Source of the DNA: Paratinospora sagittata
Lineage: Eukaryota; Streptophyta; Magnoliopsida; Ranunculales; Menispermaceae
Assembly (NCBI GenBank): GCA_035771175.1
Contig: CM069613.1
Location: forward strand, 531,501 to 595,500
Length of the DNA stretch: 64,000 bases
Direction of reading: 5' to 3'
The notes beneath the pieces are model-generated. The model was not told the DNA's origin. It searched no databases and saw only the letters and a program-made list of their open reading frames with translations. Position numbers and translations under genes: made by a program. Positions 44,952 through 56,069 of this stretch are shown here, piece by piece. Positions within the stretch are counted from its first letter, which is position 1. Each line of letters begins with the position of its first letter.

Positions 44952-47388
44952 TCTTTTTAATGGTGTTAATGCGGTTTAGGATCTAATAAGTTTTGAGTTA
45001 ACCAAGTATTTTTTAGTGCAGGAGGACTGGCGAGCAGGTCTAAGTTTGGTGGTGTAGGAAAGGAATCATCAAATGCAGAGTGCTAGCTACTATTTGACTG
45101 ACTTGGGCATCCATGTAAAGGTTTTTCCTTGGTATGTTACTATATATTTCATTTTCTCTTCTCTGTTGGAGAATTTTGTCAATATGGTGGCTATACCCTT
45201 TTTAGCTTGATGTAGTTCTTTGTTAATATTTCTGGTTCCCATTGTTTCTTTATTATGAATGAAGTTCCCTTCTTGGAATTTATTCCTTTTTGCCCTACCT
45301 GGGTTTTCAATTTGAAATTGGGGAAATAAAGCTGCTTCCTTTTCTTTTCTTTTTTTCATTCAAAAGATGATGATGTTCTATTTTACATGTATTTAGCACA
45401 TGTTGATGGTGACTTTCATGTGGGATTCTGTCTCTGTTTCTCCAGCAATGGATGACAATCATGATATTTTAGTCCATTTGAACTGTTTTTCATAGAAAAC
45501 TGGCAGCTTTAATCGTCCACTTGAGCTCTAATGTTTTCTATTTCTAGAAATAAAGAAGTTTTTCATCATAAAACTCAATACCTTGATCTATTATGAGCCC
45601 CTTATGCTTGTCTGTGATAATTTACTAATCATCAAGAAGCTGAAGACCATCATGAGGTCATAATGGCTCTGAATATGTAAGTAAAACTTTCAGCATATCT
45701 ATCCTTTGTGCAATTAGAACATTTCTTGATGGATGAAGTGAATATTATTGTATCTGTTCCCTTTACTTGAACATATTTTTTAATCTTATCTGGAATGCAT
45801 CTTTGGTGGCATTCCATAATCTGCCTTTGAAGTGCTTTGAGAGTTGGATTCTTGATATATTTGTTTTTGGAGGTACCAATAGAATCAGTTCACCTTGTTG
45901 CTGACCCAGTTTAAACTTAAGAACCCAAAGTCCTACTTCCAATTTCAGACGCTCTAAACATCTCCAATACTTTAGCTGTTTGGTTTTACCTCATTAACAA
46001 CTTTCCAACCACAAATTATAGCTGAATCCTACTCTATAGTTATGCTTATCAACCTGGAGTTGCACTTCTTTCTTCTTGAAGTCTCTTTGACATCTCCAAT
46101 AATAACTTCAGTTGTTTTCTTCTATCCCATTAAGACCTGTCTTACTGCAATCCATAGCCTTTGTGTTCAATTCGAAGATGTTTGATATTAGTGACGTGCA
46201 TAATGATTAATACTTTCCAAAATAACTGAGATATATCCTTTGCTATCTTTCTTTCTTTTTTATCATAAACAAAATCTTTTGTGATTTTTTTAACAGGTTA
46301 ATTGTCACATCCTGATCAATCCACCCATTATTGTCCACTTTAAACCTAGTATATGCACCGACAGCAGTATCCCCAGGTTCTCACGGTTTTGCTTCCTCCC
46401 ATGGGAAAAAAGTCTCAGGTATCACACATATAACTTAGTCTCGCTCCCCCTACACGGCCGATATATGACTAGCACATTAATGATCTGAGAAATTCCTTTT
46501 ATTGTTTACGTGATGGATGGTTCTTGTAGCAAAGTATTTAAGGAGAAAAAAGGTAACTCTGCTATTCCTTTTATTGTTGAGACTGTGGTACGCTTCCGTC
46601 TTTCTCGATGACAAAGTTCTTGCAGTAACAGTTGCTTAGCAGCTCTGAGCCACACCAAATTGCTGAAAATACAGAATGCTGGTTGCAGATGATGAGTTGT
46701 GCTAGATGCGATGACCTTGTACTTGGAAATGTTGGATAAACAGGAGCAAGTACTTGGGGGGAGGCAATGCAATACTGAATATTGAACTGTATCTGTTAAA
46801 CCTGCCAGGATTTTCTCTGGAAGAATCCTGGAAGCTATGCGTCTTGTTGGATCAGGACTTTTGAGTCTTGGTTATGGATTCTCCATTTGACATTTAAATC
46901 CCTTGGCTGAAGATGTACAGCAAAAATTAAAGCATCATTGTGATCATCCTAGCAACATTTTGTGCTTGGAATTAATGCAAGGACGTGGCTTCTAATTGCA
47001 TTGGGCATTGGATTATTATTTGATTATTTATTTATTGTCTTTTCGAATAAAAAAATGAGAATTGGATAATACAATTACTTTTTTTGTTAAATTAAAGGGC
47101 TTCAGCTCTTAAAAAATAATAGGAGAAGTTGAATAATATTGAGAAATTCCTAACAGGTAAAATCACGATCAAATGTCCATACAGTGGAATACAGAGCAGA
47201 TTGTAGATAATAGTTACTATATATGCAATCCTGCTTTATTCCATGCTGGATGATCATTAACTACTTAAATTCCTCACAAAGTTGTAATTCATTTTCATAA
47301 GCTACACAAATATATCCTCTCTCTTTGATCCTTCTTCTTAAGGTTCACTCCTCTCATCTCTCTCCTTTTGCACATCAACACATTATCC
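44952..47388. other. 3' flank of the zinc-finger gene, no further gene seen
   Basis: Presumed 3' UTR then intergenic DNA. 46320-46450 (TATCCCCAGGTTCTCACGG, CCCATGGGAAAAAAGTCTC) looks like a dispersed repeat but has no coding content. Short frames on both strands lack motifs. Confidence 0.45.
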
Positions 47389-49245
47389 TCAGTTTGTGAA
47401 CTTAAGGAAAAATGGCACACCTGTATCTTTAAGCCACCGGTCTCCTAGAAGGAAAGGACCAGCTGTGAATTGGGCAACTTCATCTCTTGAAACGAGTTGC
47501 AAACTTGGCCACTTTACCCTTTTGTCTGTCTTAGCGCCCGGCCCATGATTCGCATGCTCGACGAAAGTCAAAGTGATTAGCGCAAAGTTTCCGGCCAAAG
47601 GCACCCACCCTTCAGGCCTAACAAAATCACCTATCGTCGATTCCATTATAACGGTCCTCGAACGCTCCTTCCATGGACGGCCCAAGTAGGATGGGATTCT
47701 AAACCTCAACGGGAAGAGCTTCTTGTCTGGAACGATGCGACAATTCTGAATAACTATACCCGTCGTTTGTTGACTATTCTTTCTCCCTTGAGCTGTTATG
47801 GTGTTTTGCTGGTTATCCATTGGCTTCCTTACTATGATCAAAGAGTTTTGAAATAATGCATTTGAGTCACCAAAGATGAAATCAACAGTGCCAGAGATGG
47901 TGCAGTTCCGGTAGAATTGCCGATTATTTTGAGCATACAATGTGTTTTGGTAACCATCCATCCGGCAGTTATAGAACGCCGACATATCGCTTTGAACACG
48001 TAGAGCAACAGCTTGACGACCTTCTGGACCAGCTTGGTTCGCAAATCCCATCGACTCTGCTATGAATCCATTCCCGATTGCCGCTGCAAGACAGTAGTAA
48101 TTAAAGTGAGGTTTATATATTCAAGAAATTGGTTCATGTTATAAAACACTTCACCAAAAGTTATAGGTGATAGATTGAGGCCCAACAATGCATCTCAAGC
48201 TAATATTAACAACAGTTCATTTAAATGCTAACTTAATTAAAACGTAAAACTCACCGAATGAGGCGGAACGGTAGGTAGAGTAGCCGTCACGATTGCTCTT
48301 GCTTCCTGTTATGATCGTCTTCTTCGGTCCATCTCCATACATGAACACATTTTCTTGGTCCTTGGCGACTGTAATGTATTCATCATAGATTCCAGCCTTA
48401 ACATATATAATGTACCTTCCCTTTTGGTTCTTGGGGTAAGCTTCAAGAGCTTCAGAAATAGTCTTAAATTGCCCACTTCCATCCTTGGCCACAACAGCAT
48501 GAGGCTTCAAATCGTTCCTTTGATTTGCCGATAAAAGCTTACGATCTCCGGCTGAGATCCAAGTAGGGTACCGTTGTTTATCGACCTGATCAAGCGTGCT
48601 AAGATGCCTTCTTTCTTCAGGGGTATCAAATCCATTTAGAATTTGGTATATCTCAATTCCAATAGAAAGCACAATGCTTGTATTTTGATAAGCATACAAC
48701 ATCATATTTTCCATTTCAGTCTTAAGTTCTTGAACATCAAAACCATCAATGCAAGACTCTTGGTATGAAATCACGGCACTTGACTGGAGTTGAATGTCCA
48801 AACTGGTTTTGCTCATCTTGTGCAAGTCGTTATCCTCAACCAACAATAAGCAATCATGGAGGTGTTGAAGGGCATATTGAAACATTTCTTGGCAATCTTC
48901 AAGTGCCATCTTTTGTGTAGAGTTTGTGTTGGTCTCTTCCATGGTTAGAGTCTTGTTTAGTACTTTGTTCATTTCATCCATTGATATCATAATAACAGCT
49001 TTGAAAATATCCTTTGTTGTAACATTGCTATTGTTTTTAGCAATTGGAGCAAGAGCTCTGATACAATCTTTCCAGAGCTTAGAAACAAAACAAATGGATT
49101 CAACAGCCTTCATGCCGGTGAACAAGCCAACTTGGCGGCCATCATTGTTGGAGTTGACTCTGTGGCTAACAGTAGCGATGACTCCAATGACTACACAGGC
49201 GACGAGGATCAACGAGACCACTGCCACGGCTGCCTTGCCCATCAT
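47389..49245 (-). CDS. Type-I pectin methylesterase (PMEI-PME), intact frame, altered catalytic residue
   Basis: Two exons (49245-48255 and 48083-47389, minus strand, 171-bp intron) encode 561 aa. Residues 4-27 are a hydrophobic signal anchor. About 45-205 is a PMEI domain with four Cys (52, 61, 118, 165). RKLL (235-238) marks the usual cleavage site before the esterase domain (about 250-560). PMEs remove methyl esters from cell-wall homogalacturonan. Conserved residues seen: Gln354, Gln376, Asp398 (GTVDFIFG) and Arg466 (YLGRPWK). The first catalytic Asp, in GYQDTLY of other PMEs, is Asn377 here (GYQNTLY), so activity may be reduced or lost. The N-terminus resembles pollen PMEs of the VANGUARD type (inference). 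A pseudogene copy lies directly upstream in the same orientation. Confidence 0.9.
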
Positions 49246-49395
49246 TTTGCTTTTGTTATTATTAACCTTATAAGGTGCTTGGAGCTCAGAGCGCGCTTTC
49301 CTCCCGTGACGAGGAAAGCGGGTGAGGAGGGTAGAACCTAGCCGGAGAGAAGAATCAAAGAGGAGTAAATTGGATCAAGGTGAAGAGGGTTGGTT

Positions 49396-49401
49396 GTTAT
49401 A
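49396..49401 (-). promoter_or_regulatory. TATA-like element of the PME gene
   Basis: On the minus strand CCCTATAACAACC lies about 150 bp before the start codon. The pseudogene keeps the same element (CCCTATAACCACC, 52723-52728). Confidence 0.4.
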
Positions 49402-49744
49402 GGGTGCAAACCCACCTTAATTTAGTGTAGTAATGGAAAAAGCTGCATGGAATGGTTGTTTAAGTTAGCTGGTTGCCCGGCATTTTGGGTCTAGTTTGTT
49501 GCTTGACAGTAGTTATCTCAATTCATTCATAACTGAAATACTTAATTTTGAGTCACTTCCTGGTAAGGTTAGTTTGTTAAGAACACACATAATAATATTG
49601 GGACTGGTTTTTACGCACTCATCCTGTGATCAGATAATAAATTATAGGAAAATTCTTAGGGGACTCAAATGTGTATATATATTTTTTTTTTTTTGGAATG
49701 TGTACTCACATCACTTTCGATCGTCACATGCCCATGTATATTGA

Positions 49745-50435
49745 GGAAGCGTTTGGTACGTAGGAATTTGATGAAGGGAATGAAAATCCGAGAAAGTGAG
49801 AATATCATAATGTTATATTTGATTACACGTAAAAATCTTAAATAATTTTGTTAAATTTATCATATATATGATTGTTCACGTAAATTTTGTACTTTTAAAA
49901 AAAAAATTCAATAATATTAAATTAATAAAATAAATATAAGTAATTATGAAAATGACCTAAAATATAAATTATTTATAAATGAATGTCAAAATAGCATAAA
50001 ATTAGATGATATTCAATTATTAAAGTTATAGTGGTATCATAATATTTTATAAAATTAAATTATTATTTTTATTAATAAAATTTTATATTTAAAATAATAT
50101 TAAATTTTATAATAATATTGAACTTTTAAGAAAAAATGAAGAATACTAATTACTTTCCATGTTAATTATATTATTTTAACATAAAAAATATTATTATTTA
50201 TTTATTTATTAATAATAATAACATTGAACTAATTAATTTTTTTGAAATATCTAATTTTTAAAGATATTTATAATAATATAAATTTATTTCCCATGCTAAT
50301 TAAAATTCACCATATATTTGGGTGAAAATAACTTTTTCATGGTAGGTGGGAATTCAACTTTCCAGTAGTGAAACAAACATGAAATCTTCAAGTTTCATAT
50401 TTCCACCTCCCTCATTCCCTACCACACACCCCCTA
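49745..50435. mobile_element. Candidate MITE between the PME copies
   Basis: The left end reads GCGTTTGGTACGTAGGAATT, then GATGAAGGGAATG. The right end reads CCTCCCTCATTCCCTACCAC, then ACACCCCC, a rough inverted complement around a very AT-rich core. This is the look of common plant hAT/Harbinger-type MITEs. Ends are approximate and no target duplication was confirmed. Confidence 0.35.
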
Positions 50436-50794
50436 AATGTTTTAAAATGTCTTGTGATGATTTTTTTTAAAAAAAAAAAAAAACAGAATTTCATCAGGAA
50501 TAAATTTGCCAGTAGGTGTATATAGATTGCTATATATCTAAACCAGAGCAGCAAAAAGATTTTATTCTAATAAAACTCATATAAGAAATAAAAGACTCTT
50601 AATTTATATAGAATTAATTACTTAGTTTGCAATCCTTCTTTTCCATGCATGCTTTGATCATTTCCCACTCAAATTCCTAACAAAGTTAGAATTCATTTAC
50701 ATAATCTATATATATATATATATATCCTTCTCTTTGCTCCTCCTCCTTAAGGTTCTCTCCTCTCATCTCTCTCCTTTTGCTCTACAAATTTTCC

Positions 50795-52576
50795 TTAGTT
50801 TTTGAACCCAAGGAAGAATGGTGCACCTGTATATTTAAGCCATTGGTTTCCTAGAAGGAAAGGACCAGCTGTGATTTGAGAAGCATCCTTTCTTGAAATC
50901 ACTTTGTAACCTTTCCACTTCACCTTTCTGTCCGTCTTAGCGCCTAGCCCTCGATTCGCATACTCGGCATAATACAAAGTGTCTAGCGCAAAAGTTCTAG
51001 CCCAAGGCAACCACCCTTCATGCTGGATAAAATCACCTAGAGTCGATTCCATTATAACGGTCCTCGAATACTCCTTCCATGGACGGCCCAAGTAAGTCGG
51101 GATCTTGAACCTCAAAACTTGCTCTCTGGAACGATGCGACAATTCTGAATAACTATACCGGTTGTTTGGCATTTTTCCTTCCTCCCTTGAGTTGTTACTG
51201 TGTTTTGCTGGCTATCCATTGGCTTCCTTACTATGATCAAAGAGTTTTAAATCAATGTATTTGAGTCACCAAAGATGAAATCAACAGTCCCCGTGATGAC
51301 ACAATTGCAATAGAATTGTCAGTTTGCTTGAGCATACAATGTGTATTGGTAACCATCCATCCGACAATTATAAAACGCCGACATATCACTTTGAACGCGT
51401 AGAGCAACAGCTTGATGACCTTCAGGACCAGCTCGGTTCTGGAATCCCATCGACTTCGCTATGGTGCGGCTGCAAAGATAATAATTACAATAATATAGTG
51501 AGATACATATATATTCAAGAAATTTGAATGTTCATTCAATTGCTAATTACTTAAAAAGTGTACCGAATGTGGCAGTTTGGAAGGTAGAGTAGCCGCCGCG
51601 ATTGCTCTTGCTTCCTGTTATGATCGCCTTCCTCGGTCCATCTCCATACATGAACACATTTTCTTGGTCCATGGTGACTAATGTATTCATCATAGATTCT
51701 ATAGCCTTAACATATATAATGTACCTTCCCTTGTGGTTCTTGGAGTAAGCTGCAAGAGCTGCAGAGATTGTTTTGAATTGCCCACTTCCATCCTTTGTCA
51801 CAACAGCATTAGGCTTCAAATTGTTCCTTTGATGTGAAGCCAAAAGCTTACGATCTCCGGCTGAAATCCAAGTAGGGTACCCTTGTTTATTGACCTCATG
51901 ATGATCATGAGCGCGAAGAAGCCTTCTTTCATTTGTGGCATGGAGTTCATTTAGAACATCTACTATTTCGGTAACAATTGCAAGCACATTGCTTGTACTT
52001 TGATAAGCATTCAAGAGCTCGTTTTGCATTAATTTAGACTTAAGTTCTTGAAGATCAAAGCCATCAAGGCAACTCTCTTGGTAAGAAATCACGGCGCTTA
52101 ACCAGATTTTCATGTCGAAATTGTTATTGTTCATCATGTGCAACTCGCTATCTCCGAACGTCGATAAACAATCTTGGAGCTCTTGGAATGGCATATTGAA
52201 ACATCTTTTGGCAATCTACAAGTGCCATTTTTTGTGTAGAGTTTGAGTTGGTTTCTCTCAAGGTTTTAGTCTTGTTTATTGCCTTGTTCATTTCTTCTAT
52301 TGAGATCTCAATAACAGCTTTGAAAAGATCCTTTGTTGTAACATTTCCATTGTTTTGAGCCATTGGAGTTAAACTTTTGACACAAGTTTGCCTATAATCA
52401 GTAGGACTACAAATGGATTCCACAGCCTTCATGCCCGTGAACAAGTGACTGTGCCCACCGTCCAATGAGCAATTGTTATCGGAGCTTCTTCCACTGCTAA
52501 CGGTGGCGATGACTCTGATGATTACACCAACAACTAGGATCAACGAGATTCCCACTACGGCTACCTTGCCCAACAT
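50795..52576 (-). pseudogene. Pectin methylesterase pseudogene (tandem copy)
   Basis: It aligns along its length with the intact PME at 47.4-49.2 kb, with the same two-exon plan (exon 1 52576-51564; exon 2 from 51469). Lesions visible by comparison: a 1-bp insertion near 52183 in the PMEI domain; a +2/-2 pair of indels at 51675-51705 that garbles about ten residues around the GIYDEY motif but restores frame; a 13-bp deletion just after the exon 2 acceptor (near 51460); in-frame TGA at 51319-51321; TAA at 51247-51249; and a 7-bp deletion near 51115. GYQDTLY has become GYQYTLY. Asp in VDFIFG and the YLGRPWK Arg survive. It cannot make a complete enzyme. Confidence 0.92.
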
Positions 52577-52805
52577 TTTGATTAATTTCGTTATCGATCC
52601 TAGGTGCTCAGAGCTCGGTCTCGCTTCCTTTTAGTGATGAGGAAAGTAGTTGAGGGGGGAGAACCTAGCCAGAGAGAAGGATCACAGAGGAGTAAATTGG
52701 TTGAAGGTGAAGATGGTTGGTGGTTATAGGGTGCAAAGGCAGCTTAATTTAGTGTAGTAAATGGAGAAAGCTGCATGGAATGGTTGTTTGAGTTAGTTGG
52801 TGGCC

Positions 52806-53005
52806 CGTCATTTTGGGTCCTAGGTTTTTTAGAAGTGCTTCTTGAAAAAATGTGTTTAAAAAAAGTTGGTTGCTCTCAACTTTTTCTAAAAGCATAAAAC
52901 TATTTTTTTCATTACAATTTAGCTAGAAATAAATGTTGTCAACCACCTCTAAAAGTATTTTTGCTCCAAAAGCACTTTGAAAAAAGCTCTCCCAAACGGG
53001 GCTAA
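52806..53005. mobile_element. Candidate MITE upstream of the PME pseudogene
   Basis: TTTTTTAGAAGTGCTTCTTG near the left end is mirrored by AAAGCACTTTGAAAAAAGC near the right end, followed by CTCCCAAACGGGGC. The AAGTGCTT / CCCGTTTGG combination is typical of a plant hAT-type MITE. It starts where the duplicated PME promoter homology stops. Confidence 0.5.
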
Positions 53006-53304
53006 TATATCAGAATCTTAATGGGAGGTTCAGACATTTCATTTAAAACTGATCAAATAATTAATTTAGAGAGACAATACTCCCTTGTAAGGATTATTAA
53101 GACTATCCATGATCTTGGGATTGGTTTTAAGACTCATGTGAGATCATCTAATAAATTAAAATCAGGGTTTCAAGAGTTTAAGAGATAAATGTTTTAAACT
53201 TCATGGAGAAATGCATGACTAAAAAATAAAGTTTCATAAGAAAATCAAGAAGGTTAATTAAATAAGCAGTGAAAAATTATCTTTGTTTTTTTATTTTTTG
53301 GAAT

Positions 53305-53470
53305 GGATTCTGGCACCCAGGTGATGTCCTCATTTCGCTTTACGGTGAGACTAATCTACTTGGACTCAAGTCAACTGTCGGGCGCCGAAATAGAAACCTC
53401 TCCCAACAGAATTTTCTACATCCAGGCCCCTTCCACTCAAGCCAACCTTCGTTGATAATGAAAACTTATC
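53305..53470 (+). repeat. Dispersed repeat, inverted partner at 55160-55220
   Basis: GGCACCCAGGTGATGTCCTC, then CGCTTTACGGTGAGACTAAT, matches the reverse complement of 55160-55220 (GGCACCTAGGTGGTGTCCTC, then CGCTTTGCGGTGAGACTAAT). No coding content. Family not recognised. Confidence 0.65.
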
Positions 53471-53959
53471 TTCACTAATAATATGTATATATATTTAGAA
53501 AGAAATCTTCCAATCATCTCACTTAAATGCTATATTTTTTTTTTTAGCATTAACTCTTCCCACGGAAAGATGACACTTTCATAAATTGTATCCAAGTCCC
53601 AATCAGAAAAGATTGTGTCAAACACGTTTCATTAATCTAATATGGACCGGGCCCATTAAATGGGCACCCATTTAACCATAACTGGGTCGGACCCAAAGTC
53701 TCATACGGTTCACATCTTAAACCCAAACCTGCTTGAACCACACTAAACTAAACATATATTCTTTATATATAAAATAATTAAAAAATAGTAACATCGAATT
53801 ATCAAAATAGCTTAGGAAACTATAAAGCCAAATAAATAAATAAAATTAGGTCAAGTTAATTTAAGCTCTGAACCGGTGGTTGGTATTGGGCCGGGTTTAA
53901 ATAAACGGGTCGAGGACGAGAATGGAGTGTGGTGGACCGGCCGGTCCGGCCCTATTTGA

Positions 53960-54146
53960 CGTATACGCTTTTCAGTCCACTCAACAACAACCCACGAGTC
54001 ACGACTCACGACTCACGCGACTCAGACGATTCTTCTCTGAGAGCAGATCGTGGCGTACACAGCGTTCTTCCCTGCAACAACGACAATCCCAAATTTCTAT
54101 CGATTTTTTTGGCGATGAGATGGATTCTTGTTCAATTACATCTCAG
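53960..54146 (+). other. Probable 5'-UTR exon of the BED gene
   Basis: A GC-richer leader block ends at a good donor (ATCTCAG|GTACTG, 54146/54147). An acceptor (TATCTTTCAG) at 55788 would join it to a leader running into the ATG at 56070. The transcription start and the link are inferred. Upstream (53640-53910) are GGCCC/GGGTC-rich repeat pieces. Confidence 0.4.
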
Positions 54147-55159
54147 GTACTGATATACCGGTAATCAATTTATTTTTTTCAAGAATAACTTCTTGTTTTT
54201 TTTTCTTTTCTTTTTATAATGATGATTGGGGGATTTTTTTTTTTTAATTTGGTTTTACTTAAATTTAATGATAATTGTGTAAAGGAAGGAACTTTTTTGG
54301 TTTAATTTGGATTTGTATAAGGAAAAAAAAAAGTCGAAATTTTTAATCTTGGCACCCTTTTTCTCTCCGTTTTTTTTTTTTCAATTCTTTTGGGTTTTAA
54401 GTTCTTGGTGGTTGGATTTATAATTAGGTGCAGTTAGGGATTTTAGGGATTAGGGTTTTTTTTTTTTTGGTTACTGTGATTAAGGTTAGGGATTCTAGGT
54501 CAATAGAGTTATTTGGTCTGATTTTAGGACTTTTCTTGTTTTTTTTTTTTTTACTGAGCATGAACTGTTAGTTTATTTTGTTTAATTATTTTGGTATTTA
54601 ACCATGAGGTTGGAATTTCATTCTCACCTTGCCCATTAAAATTAGGAGTGTTTGGATGATGAAGAGGAGCTGGTAATGCAAAAGTTGCTCCTTTGATGCA
54701 GTTTCCCTTTGAAATTTTTTTACTTTTCTCCCATTTTTTCCTTCATTTTTTCTCTTAGAATTTTTCCTTTTTGTTTTTTAGGATAACTGATGCTAAACAA
54801 CTGAAGACAATGGAAATTTGTAGGAAAAAAAAAAAACGATAGCAAGGGAAAAGCAAATACAAGAAGTGATGATTTTTTTTTTTTTTATCATAATATTTAT
54901 CTATATATCTCTACTCAGGATAATATCTTATTCAAATACAAATCCTAGGAAGGGCTAGCATAGCAAGCCAAAATAGAGAAGACTATAATCTGGTGGAAGT
55001 GCAAACAGGTGCTTGAATGAAGAACTCCAATGTGAAGTTAAGAATCCTATTAATGGTTTTACTTGTAGCTTCAAGCCCAAACTTGTCCGAGATATCACCA
55101 AGGAATTTCATTCGCGATGGATCATTTTAGGAAACTCCAATTGGTCCGGCGGGTATGGA

Positions 55160-55220
55160 TCATGAATTCAGGTGGATTAGTCTCACCGCAAAGCGAAGGA
55201 GGACACCACCTAGGTGCCGC
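55160..55220 (-). repeat. Inverted copy of the 53305 repeat in the leader intron
   Basis: Reverse complement of the repeat at 53311-53370, as described there. The pair flanks the putative first exon of the BED gene. Confidence 0.65.
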
Positions 55221-56069
55221 TCAGCAGTGAAACAAAATAATAATATATAAGATTCTTTAAAAAAAAAAAAAAAAAGGTCATTTAAAAGAAGAAGTAGTCT
55301 TCACATTGACACCAACAAAACACAATTTGCAGCTGGGTTCTTTCTCACAGTTTGGTTTAGGGATTGGCTCAGGTGTATGTAAGGGTCTAGTGTTGGTCTG
55401 GGGATGGTTTTTGAGCTAGATCGTGGTTTGGTTCGAGAGTACTACTTGTACTCTGTATTTTGGTCTTTAAACTTACTATATAATAATATTTTATCTTGTT
55501 TCCTCTTAAAAAAAAACCAAAAAACAAAACACAAGATAGTTTGGGAAATTATGTTGTTCTTTCTTTTGACATTGTTTTTCCTGGGTGCAACGAACAGACA
55601 TGGATTTCCTCTGTGTGTGTGTGTGTGTGCATAGTGTACGTCATTGGATGTTAAGAGTGTAGAAATGAAGATTTTGTAGTCTTAACAAAGATAATCTGGC
55701 ATGGAATTAAGATAGTTTCAGCAATCATAAATATATTTCTAGTTTCTTCGTTATTTTGTCCTTACACCCTGTTCTTGCTATCTTTCAGTGATCTAATAAT
55801 GGGTACCAGACAACATTAAAATCATGCAAAAATGTGAAACTTAAACCATCATCAATTTTATGGTTGCTATGGTATTTTTTTACTGGGGGGAAGAAGCCCC
55901 GTCCGCTGGAGCTGCGCATACAAACTCCTCTCCAAATCACAGATTGTTTAAGACAGATAAAGACTAGAAGCATTTATCGCAGACAGCATTTTTCTTTTCT
56001 TTAACAATTTTTTGTGAATCAAATAACAAGAAAGACGCCAAAAGTTTCTACTGTTGTACATCACACCGA

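Noticed and set aside
48926..49341. Plus-strand frames opposite PME exon 1
   Set aside because: Antisense shadows of the signal anchor and PMEI domain.
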